This document shows positions 11,967 through 22,145 of a stretch of 64,000 nt of DNA, piece after piece. The notes below the pieces were generated by a model that saw only the letters and a list, made by a program, of their open reading frames with translations, ran no database searches and was not told the DNA's origin. Numbering within the stretch: position 1 is the first letter of the stretch; each line of letters starts with the position of its first letter. Location of the stretch: NCBI GenBank assembly GCA_037501455.1, contig CM074858.1, positions 80,636,501 through 80,700,500 of the forward strand, in the 5' to 3' direction. A program made the translations under genes and the position numbers. Source of the stretch: Lantana camara (taxonomy: Eukaryota; Streptophyta; Magnoliopsida; Lamiales; Verbenaceae).

Positions 11967-12044
11967 ATCTTCTAAAGACGTACCTGAATTAGAGCTTGAA
12001 GGTTGTTGAAAACTTGGTTGTTGTGGCTGAAAATTCTGATGTTG

Positions 12045-13253
12045 CTAGAAGTTTTGAGGTGGTCTTTGTATGGGTGGCCTTGGCTGAAAATTTTGTTGTC
12101 CTTGAAACAATTGAGGCCTTGGTGCATAGCTGAAATTAGGATGATCTTTCCAGCCTGGATTGTATGTATTCGAATATGGATCATACTTTCTTTGTTGAAA
12201 ACCTCCTCCTATTGCACTTACGTTTTCGGTTCCATCTACTTGGAGTGTTGGGCATAAATCTGTGTGGTGATCGGGACTCGTACAGATTCCACAAACCAAA
12301 GATGGTGTCGAGTTTGCCACAGCTAAATTCTGCACCAAAGTTGTTAATTTATTTAATTGACTTTCAATTGAAGTGGAGCTTACCTCATTTACCTTCCTCG
12401 GGGTATCATGATGAGTACCAAACTGTTGAGAATTAGCAGCCATGGTAGAGATTAGCTGCCTAGCTTCATTTGGAGTTTTGTTTACAATGGCACCGCCACT
12501 TGCTGCATCCATCATTCGCCTTTCCATTGAAATTAATCCTTCATAAAAATATTGGATTAAAGCCTGTTCGGAGTGTCCATGTTGTGGACAACGTGCCAAG
12601 AGTTTCTTAAATCTTTCCCAATAATCATGGAGAGATTCAGATTCCTTTTGTCTAACTGAGACTATCTCCCTTCTTGTGGAGACAACTCTAGATGTGGGGA
12701 AAAATTTCTCTAAGAAAGCCGAAGCCATAGCTGTCCAAGTTGTGATTGACCCTGGAGGTAAATAATATAGCCATTCTTTTGCATCATCAGCCAATGAGAA
12801 CGGGAATGCTCTCAATTTAATCTGCTCCTCCGTAACTCCATTTGGCCTCATACTAGAGCAAACCACATGAAACTCTTTAAGGTGTTGATTTGGGTCTTCA
12901 TTCTCCTTGCCTCTGAATGTGGGAAGTAGGTGAATCAGTCCTGACTTTAGCTCAAAGTCAGTTGTCAAAGTAGGCAATGTGATACACAATGGTTCTTGAG
13001 CTACAGGTGGTGCTGCCAGCTGCCTCAGTGTCTGATCTTCCGCGGCCATGCTTAAGGGATGACCACAGCTAACGCTTCTGGTGTCTGTGTCAGTGAATAA
13101 ACTGACCAAACAGGGGAACTGATCTTCTTCAAGAAATCTGCTACTTTTAGCTTGTTGTCTGCGTATTCTAGCTTCTTTCTTGATTTGCCTTAATGTCCTT
13201 TCAATCTCAGGATCGTAAGGAACCAATTTCTTGGAATATTCAGACCTGGTCAT
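12045..13253 (-). CDS. Athila Gag
   Basis: I choose the ATG at 13253 (MTRSEYSKK), 402 residues; the frame is open a few codons further, but only from a TTG. The protein has a Retrotrans_gag-type core near residues 130-290: FRGKENEDPNQHLKEF, then WLYYLPPGSITTW, FLEKFFP, LHDYWERFKKLLARCP and QYFYEGL. A Cys-His cluster (CGICTSPDHHTDLCP) follows. The C-terminus is rich in Gln, Pro and Asn and ends at a TAG (12045-12047). Reading through the TAG continues in frame into Pol, so the pair would form one polyprotein of about 1844 residues. The ATG is 28 bases from the primer site, giving a short leader. Confidence 0.93.
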   Translation of the reverse strand: MTRSEYSKKLVPYDPEIERTLRQIKKEARIRRQQAKSSRFLEEDQFPCLVSLFTDTDTRSVSCGHPLSMAAEDQTLRQLAAPPVAQEPLCITLPTLTTDFELKSGLIHLLPTFRGKENEDPNQHLKEFHVVCSSMRPNGVTEEQIKLRAFPFSLADDAKEWLYYLPPGSITTWTAMASAFLEKFFPTSRVVSTRREIVSVRQKESESLHDYWERFKKLLARCPQHGHSEQALIQYFYEGLISMERRMMDAASGGAIVNKTPNEARQLISTMAANSQQFGTHHDTPRKVNEVSSTSIESQLNKLTTLVQNLAVANSTPSLVCGICTSPDHHTDLCPTLQVDGTENVSAIGGGFQQRKYDPYSNTYNPGWKDHPNFSYAPRPQLFQGQQNFQPRPPIQRPPQNF

Positions 13254-13280
13254 ACAAGAAAATAACAACAATTAAATCTA

Positions 13281-13299
13281 GTCCCCGGCAACGGCGCCA
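13281..13299 (-). promoter_or_regulatory. Primer-binding site, tRNA-Asp type
   Basis: On the minus strand TGGCGCCGTTGCCGGGGAC lies 5 nt inside the 5' LTR. Athila elements are known to use a tRNA-Asp primer, and this has the expected form; I recall rather than computed the tRNA match. Confidence 0.85.
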
Positions 13300-13304
13300 A
13301 AACT

Positions 13305-14791
13305 TGATGGTTGCCGAATCCACCAAATAAAACCTTCACTTTCCAACACGCAATAAATTGAGTATAGCAGCAAAGGGTCGAACCCAAAGGACTAGCAATT
13401 CTTATATATTCCAAAATGACCAAGGGAACAAACCATGAAAGAGTTCACAACAGGGGGGGGTTTGTGTAATTAATCAAACTACAAACTAAACACTAAAACA
13501 AGGATAACAAGCAAGTGGAAGCTGATGCAAAGTGACTGAAATTAATTGATTTAAAGTGGGATTATCCTAGCCAAGTTGTTCTTAAAATTCATGCCATTGG
13601 TTCGATCATAGATTCAATATTCAACTCTAATTCATTGATAGACCGGCTATAGTGGTAACAAGCTCTACACACCTCATCCTTTCTTAAGTTTATAATGATC
13701 ATGAGAAGCTCACTAACCATTCTCTTATCACAAAAGCAGTCTTATAGAAACGCTCTTAAGATTTAACCTTGTGATAGCATTGACCATGAAAAGGATACCG
13801 ATCCTAACCAACAAACTCAAAGAAGCTTGGAATGTTTAAGTTATTACGCATGCATCTCATCATTCTCAAGTAAACATGGTGATAAACTATCAATGATGTG
13901 TGACTCTTCAAGCACATTTACAAGACAATTACGGATCAAGTATTTGTGCAGTCAATAAGAACAAGTTTCAAGATAACAATTGATCAGAAAATCATCCAAA
14001 AACGAGTTCAAACAATACACACAAGATACATGCATATACCAAGAATTTAGAGCTGCATAAACACAATTAGATCTCACAAAACCAAAGCATGAACCAAAGA
14101 AACAACTTTACTAGGATAAAAGAGAGATTAGCTGCTATACATGCTTGCAAAATAACCAAGTAACAATTGTTTCAGATCTGAAAATAACCTAGCACAGCTG
14201 ATCTAAACAAGAGAGTTCAACTAGCTATGCAAATCTAAGCATTAACATAAGTGAAAAAGAGAATAAAGGGAAGAAATTGCTTGCTGATCATAACAGGGGA
14301 GAAGTCCCCTGTTTTGCTTCTGTTCTTCAGCTGCTACTGCTGCTACGTTCTTCCTTCTTCAAGAGAAAAGCTGACTTTTTCTTCCTTAACCAAAAGCCTT
14401 GGTTATATGCTTGGAAATCCAATCTTTGGCACACAAATCAAGGCTAAATACTCTTGGTATCCCAAGACCTGCTAATATTCTTATTGAGACGCCAAATACT
14501 GATAAAGCAGCTGCAAGTAGCTGAAGTTCGCCAAAAATAGAAAATCAGTCGCAACTTTTGACTTTGATGATGTGTCTGCTACGTCACCACTTAGTTCAAG
14601 GGATGATCATGGCTTCAGATCATGGCTCAGTTCATTTTCTGCACTTGGCGATTCTTTTAGTCCAGATTTGTATTGATGATCCATTTTAGCTCCAATAAAC
14701 CTACAAAGCCATAATTAGGTTTAATTAAGCACATATCCAGTCAAATGTAGGGGAAAATTAAGACAAATTAAGCACTAATTACATACTAACA
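13305..14791 (-). repeat. 5' LTR of the young Athila
   Basis: 1487 bp, TG...CA, nearly identical to 4841-6328. Differences I found: one G in the G-run (8 versus 9), and single-base changes near 13664, 14093, 14134, 14166 and 14581. That is about 0.3 percent. Confidence 0.95.
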
Positions 14792-14796
14792 CTAAT

Positions 14797-15104
14797 GAAT
14801 CTTTTCAGACGTGGGAGGGACTTTCTCAGGCTTTCTTAGCCAAGTTCTTCCCCCTCAGTAAGACCACGAAGTCCAGGAATGATATTCAAGGTTTCAGACA
14901 ACTAGATGGGGAATCCTTCTATGAGGCTTGGGCAAGATTTAAGGATTTGCAGAAGAAGTGCCCTCGTCATGGTATTCCCGATTGGCAATTGATTCAGACT
15001 TTCTATAATGGGATGTCCCCCACATACAGAGGAGCGATGGATGCCACCGCTGGCGGAGCATTCTTGTCAAAATCTGAGACCATTGCTAAAGAACTGTTAG
15101 ATAA
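14797..15104 (+). pseudogene. Athila gag, middle fragment of outer element
   Basis: Continues the gag of 4380-4840 in frame after the TSD. It shows FLAKFFP, SFYEAWARFKDLQKKCP, IPDWQLIQTFYNGM and AMDATAGGAFLSKS, the classic Athila gag core, with no stop in about 100 codons. It is cut at the TSD GATAA (15100-15104) by the solo LTR and resumes at 17663 in frame. Confidence 0.85.
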
Positions 15105-16020
15105 TGTAACGCCCCGAATTTTATTTATTAATATCTTATGTTTTAAAATAATTTTATAAATTATATTTTAAAATACTTTCAAGAAAATTTTATGAATTTA
15201 TATCAAATTGAGAATTTCCTTCATGACTTGAAAATATTCATTTCGTAAAATATTTACCGGGTATGAGTTAACTACCAAATTGTCCCTAGATAGATATATC
15301 TTTAAACTTGGGGACTAAATTGCATGGGTTTCAAGGACCTAATTGACCATATTTCAAAACCCTATATCCTTAATTGCATGACTTGAACTCTTAGAGAATT
15401 AATTGGCAAAATTGGACATCTCACACATTTCAAAATTGGATGGATCGTTATATGCATCTCCAAGCTTCTTCCTTGCTCTCACATCATCCAAAAATCTCCC
15501 AACCACAATTGCTTCTTGCTCTCGGTTCATACAAGAAAGAAAAGGGAAGAGAATTCATCATTTACCTCAAGAATTCTCAAGAAAGGTTTCAAGAAATTGA
15601 GTTGATCATCATCATCACCCATCTTCTTCATTCTTTTCATTTCAAGGTTGGCTTGCATGAAGTATTGATTCTTGATCATGTTTGAATTGACTAGGGTTTG
15701 AGTTTGATATGCTAGATGGATTATTGGTAGATGGAAGCATGATTATGTGACCTTATATTGGATTATGGCATGATTTATAGCTTGAATCTTTGAATATTGA
15801 GCTTGAATGATCAAGTTTGATCATGAACATGAATCTTGAATTCTTGATGATTTTTCCATGATTGATATGCTTAAGTGTTATTGTATCAACTATTGAACAT
15901 ATGTGTATCATATTTCCAGAAAATCATAGCTTTGTTGATTGGGAATGGAATTTGTGGCTTGCTTTGTTGTTTCCCGTAGCCATACTCTGTTTTGTTCTGT
16001 TTCTTTCCAGTTGCAGAACT

Positions 16021-16245
16021 GGGAACGACCGTTCCCAGCCTCAAGGCATTATGGGAACGGGCGTTCCCACCCTTTCAAATAAACTAGGCGGCCGAGCATG
16101 GGAACGGCCGTTCCCATTTTGGCCTTGGTGCCGAAAGGGCCGTTCCCAGCTAAAGGCGCCCTTTGTATTTAAAATCGTTGCGCGTCTTTGGGGTTACGGG
16201 AACGACCGTTCCCATTTACAAAGGGAAGATGGAACGGCCGTTCCC
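16021..16245. repeat. Cluster of six palindromes (GGGAACGGCCGTTCCC type)
   Basis: Copies at 16021-16036, 16053-16068, 16100-16115, 16133-16147, 16198-16213 and 16231-16245. 16100-16115 is perfect; the others differ mainly in the two central bases (GACC, GGGC, GGCC). The cluster lies 0.9-1.1 kb from the LTR start and about 1 kb upstream of the TATA candidate. Confidence 0.88.
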
Positions 16246-17257
16246 ACCTGACATGCAGAACAAAATATTCTGCATAAAATTACAATTTTAGCCCCTCGAT
16301 CCGACGACTTCTTTGAGCCCGATTTGCTATTATATGATCTAATGTGTACTGAAACAACATGTTTTCATGCCACATTGTATATTGCATGTCATCTCGATGC
16401 ATTTCCGCCGTTCGTCATATTTGGTCCATTTTAGAGTCATGTCTCACGTGTACACGTCGTGTTTGCACAGATCCTTGTCTCGTGACGTGGAGCAGGGGCC
16501 GTAGGCCGTGTCTTGACTTGTATTTGTCGGTAAAGGTGAGGTTTAGTTATTAATTATCTGGAACCCTATAACCCTTATATGGATTTCGGCCAAATTACAC
16601 ATGCGTATATCTTTATAATCGTTTTCCAACAACAAGGGATTTAATAACTACTCGTGTATCATGTTACAAATCGTGTTGCCTGAAACTAATCATGCTCATG
16701 ACAAGCAAATCGTGTATCGTGTTTATAATCAAGCCATGAATCGTGTTATCGTGTACCGTGTATCATGTGTCGTGTTTATGGGCCCGAGGGTGAGTGTTTG
16801 GGCCAACCGGGAAAGCATAGGGCTGACGGGTAACTCACACACCTCTCTCAAACCGTGGGGATGCCCCCTGAATCCACCAGGAGGATTGGTGGAGGAAGGA
16901 GTCCCGTACGTGGGAGTCATGTTCCCGACGTGCAGCGTGATATCGTGGGTGGTTCGGGTCTTGCAAACCCACCACCATTGGAGAAAGGAGAATTTCGTGT
17001 TATTGATCGTGTGCACTTTAATGACTTGCATGATAACTTAATTAAATTAAAGTGCAACCCTTGTTCACTGTCGAGGTTGGTTGGAGATCGTGCACGCTCT
17101 TCGCCAGGGCCACTGATTGTTATAATAACCGTGATTATCGTGTTAAACCTGATAGTTGTAATCTCGGGCGAGTATTGATATTCTTGCACTTTTGTTGATA
17201 TTATTATTTGGTTACCAAAACCTTACCCGAGATTATAACTTGCATGCTACTTGTGTT

Positions 17258-17295
17258 TATATATATATTGCCCCTCACTCGGTCTTCACAGACTG
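17258..17295 (+). promoter_or_regulatory. TATA box and downstream hairpin of the solo LTR
   Basis: TATATATATAT (17258-17268) is followed by CCCCTCACTC and a 6-bp hairpin CGGTCT / AGACTG (17280-17295, one G-U pair, 4-base loop). The same order, TATA then CCCTCACTC then hairpin then CTAGGCG, occurs in other gypsy LTRs of this window. Confidence 0.6.
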
Positions 17296-17662
17296 ACGCC
17301 TCCACCTTTCAGGTTTTGTTCGTGGCGTGCTAGGCGGGAGTCGGGTCGTGTCTTTCTGTCCAGCTGAGTCTAGCATAGCTTTTCTTCTCATGTATTAATA
17401 GTTCAGAGTATCATGTTGATAGTTCTAAGGGCATATATGTGAACGTTACTTGGAAGATGATAATGTATTGATATGATGATATAATATTCTTATGCTTCCG
17501 CTTTATATTGTTACATGTAAGTTATCCCGCCTAGCCGGTCGTGTATTGCATTGTCACCCGTTCGCTATAGGTTGGTTCATGTACGGTTCGCCCATTTCGT
17601 ATGCAGATTGACCTATAGTGCGGGGGTGTGGCACCTTCACTTGTCGGGGGTGCTACAGATAA

Positions 17663-18014
17663 TATGTCACAGAATGATGTGTTTGTGCATGACAGGAGCC
17701 ACTCTCAACCTAGCAAAGTGCAAGCAGGAGTCATCGAGCTAGATGGCCTAACTGCCATCAATGCCAAGTTCGAGGCCCTCAACAAGAAATTGGATCAACT
17801 TTTCGTAAATGCAGTTGGGACACTATCCCAACCAGTTCAGGTAACTTGTGAAATTTGTAGTTCTCCACATGCGTTTAACATGTGCCCTCATACCAATGTA
17901 GGAGAACGGGTACAAGAGCAGGTGAATTATGCAAACAATTCCAAACCAGCGAATGATCCTTACTCGAACACCTACAACCCTGGATGGAAAAAACTATCCT
18001 CACTTTTCTTGAGT
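17663..18014 (+). pseudogene. Athila gag, C-terminal fragment of outer element
   Basis: Resumes gag in frame after the solo LTR: linker, then a Cys-His cluster CEICSSPHAFNMCP and the NDPYSNTYNPGW motif also present in the young Athila gag. Near 17990 an extra A shifts the frame. Gag similarity ends at about 18014, where gypsy LTR sequence begins. Everything downstream, including all pol domains, is missing. Confidence 0.8.
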
Positions 18015-19239
18015 CTCACGAACACGTTACGTTGTCCTTTGTACAGTTTTCTCCAGGGCGGAGATGTCGGGTTCATAGGACACTTTCGAGTCTTCTTTTC
18101 TTCTTGGTATTGTTCAGTAAGAAGTGTACAAATGGGTTTCTCTACTATTTAGTTAAACAACCCTATATACTTCCAATGTGCAAAGATTTCGACCAAAAAT
18201 TAATATATGTATATAGATTTGTTTCAAGAGTAAATGTTTGCAACGTAAAGCCTTTATTTTATGATTCCTATCAAATGTTTTAGCGAGAATGAATGAACGA
18301 ATGTATAGAATAAGGCCCAGGGACTTGATGTGAGTAGCTATCCGGGGAGGAATGGGCCGACGGTGATCCCTCACACTAGTTCCAACCAATGAACGGCCTA
18401 ACCAGACCTCGTTAGGAGTTAGCGAGGAATAGATGCTGAGTGCCATCTGGGGAGTCATGTAACCCCTTTTAGTTAATGAAGGAGGTGGACGGGTTACCGG
18501 AGGAAGAAGGTGTAAATGATAATGAATGTGCACAAAAGAATGTAATGCATGAAAAGAAAGAAAGAAAGAATGTTTAATGAATTACACAAGGTGTTGGTTG
18601 GAGATAATGCACGCCCACTCACCGGGCCACAAATGACCTAATGAAAATTGGTTATTATAATCCCTCTTGATGATTTCTTTATTTCACCCAATTGGGAAAT
18701 GCTCTAAAAACCTCATTTGGGATTATAACTTGCATGTGAATGTTTAAATATTATTTTATATAATACTTATGCACTGTTTATACCCACCAGTCTCTTAAAG
18801 ACTGAACCCGGTTTGTTTTCAGTTTCTTCGCAGGTTTGGAGTGCTAGGCGGGGAGTTGAGTCTATCAAGTCTATTGGTTAAGTTTGGGTCATTTCATATG
18901 CATTTTGTAATTTGATTGAATTTTCAAGAATGGGTAAATGTATGACTATGATTATGATTATGGAATTATGCTATGCACGAATTTTCGGGAATAGGTTATT
19001 GTGCTAGTTGAAACCGTTATGTGGCTTGAATTAGTACTATAGTATATGCTATGCTTCCGCCTTTGGCATTTATCTTTGTTCTTTTTGATTTGGTTGCGAA
19101 GGTTTAGTTCCCGCCTAGCCTAATGAGTGAGTGCGTCCCCGTTCGCTGTGAGCTGGGTTCATGCATGGACTTTTCATTTCATGCGTGGATCAGGCTCATA
19201 GTGCGGGGGATGTGGCGCCTATCCGGTTGGGGTGCTACA
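18015..19239 (+). mobile_element. 5'-truncated gypsy LTR at a deletion junction
   Basis: From GAGTCTCAC at about 18015 to GGTTGGGGTGCTACA at 19239 this matches, base for base over long stretches, the reverse complement of the chromovirus LTR between about 58870 and 57584. About 1.9 kb of its 5' part is absent and no TSD is detectable. On its left is broken gag and on its right is sequence leading into the env-like ORF, so one deletion removed the Athila pol and the start of this LTR. Confidence 0.8.
18757..18804 (+). promoter_or_regulatory. TATA box and hairpin of the truncated LTR
   Basis: TATATAA (18757-18763) is followed by a perfect 6-bp hairpin CAGTCT / AGACTG with loop CTTAA (18788-18804), then a T-rich stretch, GCAGGT and GCTAGGCG. 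Confidence 0.6.
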
Positions 19240-19276
19240 CACAAGGTGTTCGATAAATTGTCTGAATGAATTGTGA

Positions 19277-20596
19277 TTGATTGTTGTGTGCCTTGCCTTG
19301 TGTTATTTGTTTAAATCAGGTACCACGGGACGTACTAAGCGTTCTCGATCTATTGAACCCTTCACTACTTCGTCCCCATTGAGTCATCAATCAAGGGAGT
19401 CGGTCAATATAACAGTAAATGCTATGGGCAACCCCTTTCAAAGGAATTTGACTAGAAACATTGTGTCTACTCGGCTCTTCAAGGAAACATGGATGGAGCA
19501 GTTTGAGGCTTGGGAAGAAGTGAAGTGTTTGTTTGAGAACATCGGTTGGTTGTTGTTCCTTACGAAGAAGGATTTGACTTATGTCGAGTTGACCGCTGCT
19601 TTCTTCTCCACAATGGACTTTAATCCGGCGGCTAACACATTAACTTTTACTCTAGATGACCGAGATACTCAGATTTGGAGTACGGATCGGATAAGAGAGA
19701 TTCTATGCTTCCCGGGTCATGCTACCTTTTCCCTGCCTAAGTGGGATGAGGCTCAGAGAGAGGCAATTTGGAGATCCTTTCCACTGCGCAAGGGTGTTCC
19801 AAATTATTCCCCACGGAACACTAAGGATTGCTACTTGGATTCATTAGCTTGGGTAATAGTTTATAGGATCTTAGCTACAAGATTCTGTGATGATAGCCAC
19901 ATAACTAAGACTGAGTTGGGAATCATGTATATGATGAAGGAAAGCATCAAATTCGATGGAACGACTGAGTTTCTCTGGTTACTTCGAGAACTTGCAGGGA
20001 GAGCTACTGGGACAATGGCCCACGGTGCATTTATGACCATGTCTGCTAGTGAGATAGATTGAAGGCCGAGAGGTTTGTTGCCCATTGATTTTGATTATGA
20101 TATTGGTCCGTAGTATTTGGATAAAGTAGGTTTCGCGATTGAATAGGAGAGTGGTCCACTCAAGGAGCAAATCTTGCCATGGTGGCCGATCCGGGACAGA
20201 GATAGATTTTGGCAGATGTATAGTTAGGGTAAGGCTCGCCATGAGGAGCTTTCTGATGTACAAAAGGAGCTCTTAGCTCATATTCCCGATAGACCGGATA
20301 ATGAGTTCACAGTCCTTCGTAATGTCGTGCCAGTTGTTGTTGATGAAGCCGAAACAAGTGCTCCGGCTAGTTTGAGGAGTATTAGCATAGAATTGGCAGG
20401 ACTAAGAGCTGATGTGCCGACCATGACTGCAAGGATTGAAGATCTAGAGGGTTACGTTGATGAGAGATTTGTTGAATGGCAAGCTCAAGTTGATGCTAAG
20501 TTTGAGCATTCTATGCTCGTCTTGACCAGTATTTCAGACGATCCCAGCAGCATCCTGCACCTTGATTTTGCCATGCCCTTTACCTTTGCTTTTTAG
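19277..20596 (+). pseudogene. Athila env-like (ORF1-type) protein, degraded
   Basis: One frame runs from 19277 to 20596, about 440 codons, broken only by TGA at 20060 and TAGs near 20111, 20144 and 20225. The first ATG is at 19424; the frame is open upstream through a Lys-Arg-rich start (TTGRTKRSRSIEP). It resembles the ATHILA ORF-1 family found between pol and the 3' LTR: FKETWMEQFEAW, LTYVELTAAFFSTM, WSTDRIREILCFPG and TELGIMYMMKESI fit that conserved N-terminal domain. The end (near residues 350-440) holds a likely coiled coil (SIELAGLRADVPTMTARIEDLEGYV). I see no clear membrane segment or signal peptide. Its role is unknown; env homology in plants is debated. Confidence 0.75.
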
Positions 20597-22110
20597 ACTG
20601 TCTATTTTGGTCATATACTTTTTGCTAGTTGGTGATACTTTTGCTACACTTATTTCTTTACTTTTGTGTTGAACTCCATGAATTTTTATGCAATGTGCCC
20701 TCTCTTGACTTGGTATTTGTGACTTGTGAGTTGCTTGTTAGATGCATGTTGATTGACGATTGCTTTTGCACTAGATCCGTGTTTTTCTAGTCACCTATCT
20801 CAGGTTTTGGAAGCTTTGCTAGCACGTTTCCGGTTCTTCGATTGATAAGGGAGTTTCCTTAAACTTTAACTCTTTATTTTGCAGGGGGACATTGTAAAGA
20901 TTAAGTGTGGGGGAAAAAGTGCATGAGTCTGATATGGTTGTGCTTGAGTTTTATTGAATAATTGCATGAGTAGATGTCTTGTTAATCTTGTGAATTGTTA
21001 AGAATTGAGAAATTGTGGAAATTTTGAAACTTTTCCCCCGTTTTGAATTTTTTTTCTTTGAGGTTTGATTGTTGAGCCTTTACTAGAATAAGTTAGGCTA
21101 ATTGAAATGCGGAAAATTTGCATGAGATTGGATGATTTAGTGTGTTAGTATGCCCTTATATTTTGAGCACTTTTGAAAGTGATAATGTACCTTGCTTAGA
21201 AAGAGGAATTGATGATTTCCAAAAGAGTCTAAGAATTGATTAGGATGCACTTTAGTCCTATTGAGGCGAAATTTTGAGTTAATGAGGATTAAGGAAGTGA
21301 AGTAGACATTCGTTGTCGGAGTATTTTAAGCCTTTGTTTTTAGCCATTTTTCACTAAATAATGTAATCTTATTGACCCCACTGAGCCTAATTGTTGTGCA
21401 AAGATTTTTGTAGCCACATTATAAGCCTAATGTACAACAAAAGAAACCACCTTGTTAATTTTACACCAAAGCTTGCTCATTTGATTTTATTGAGAGTATC
21501 TATCTTGGGATCCCTTTTGATTATTCTTTTGATTGAAATTGAGAGATATATGTAAAAAGAAAGAGAATGAGAAAAAGGTGGTAAAAAGAAAAGATATGAA
21601 AAAAAAAAAAAGAGAAAAGAGCAAAAGAAAGGAAAAGAAAAATTTGTGCAAAGTGTTAATTGAAAGAGTGGGATACAAATGTCTAAGTGGGGGGGAAAGT
21701 GTTTAAGGGCGAATGAAAGGGCCGTGTTTTGTATAGCTGAATGATGTAAGCTTGGTAAGTAGTCACTTGATCCAAATTTCCAGAACCGTACCCAAAGCCT
21801 ACATTACAAGCTCGAAAGACCTGCCGATCCTAAGTCTTGTATTAGCTCCATTAGTGGAGATAGGTACGAAAAGTGTACTCCGAAGTTGATGATTGGAACT
21901 TAAGCGAAAATTGTGAATTTTTCATTCTAATCTTTGTAAATTGTTTCGTTCGAAATCACACACTACACAAGGATATACTTTTCATACTATGTTTGATGAT
22001 CTTATGTTTATGAGTACTTGATTTAAATTGCTAGACTTGTTTAGGCCAAGGTTCGATGATTGCTCTGAGATTGAGGTTTGATGGGAATGTGTTTTCTTAT
22101 TTTCGTATTA
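20597..22110 (+). other. 3' noncoding region of the outer Athila
   Basis: No gene is visible. Two PPT-like motifs, AAGTGTGGGGGAAAAAG (20903-20919) and AAGTGGGGGGGAAAG (21685-21699), precede the true PPT. A strongly purine-rich A/G tract lies at about 21550-21650. Confidence 0.65.
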
Positions 22111-22145
22111 CTCGAGGATGAGCAATAGGCAAGTGTGGGGGAACT
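22111..22145 (+). promoter_or_regulatory. Hairpin and PPT of the outer Athila
   Basis: AAGTGTGGGGGAACT (22131-22145) abuts the 3' LTR. Upstream is CTCGAGGATGAG (22111-22122), a 4-bp stem with AGGA loop, one pair being G-U. Confidence 0.7.

Larger units (their letters stand above)
4841..14791 (-). mobile_element. Young, nearly intact Athila-type Ty3/gypsy element
   Basis: 9951 bp, bounded by TSD CTAAT, with LTRs of 1488 and 1487 bp that I find to differ at about five substitutions and one G-run length. Order on the minus strand: 5' LTR (13305-14791), Asp-type primer site, gag (12045-13253), one in-frame TAG, pol with protease-RT-RNase H-integrase (7719-11966), about 1.35 kb noncoding, PPT and 3' LTR (4841-6328). 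There is no env-like ORF. The LTR similarity implies recent insertion. Apart from the gag-pol stop I see no disabling change. Confidence 0.95.
15105..17657 (+). mobile_element. Solo LTR, Ty3/gypsy (Tekay-like ends)
   Basis: 2553 bp from TGTAACGCCCCGAATT to GGGGGTGCTACA, with TSD GATAA at 15100-15104 and 17658-17662. No internal domain is present and the host gag frame resumes directly after it, so this is a solo LTR left by LTR-LTR recombination. It carries a palindrome cluster (16021-16245), a CGTGT-rich segment (16660-16770) and a TATA plus hairpin core (17258-17295). Confidence 0.93.

Noticed and set aside
16729..17189. Overlapping ORFs of 90-126 residues on both strands in the solo LTR
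   Set aside because: No recognisable domain, both strands open by chance, and they span the TATA-proximal region of an LTR.
21550..21680. A/G-rich tract considered as a simple-sequence satellite
   Set aside because: Irregular purine tract without a repeat period, inside the Athila 3' noncoding region.
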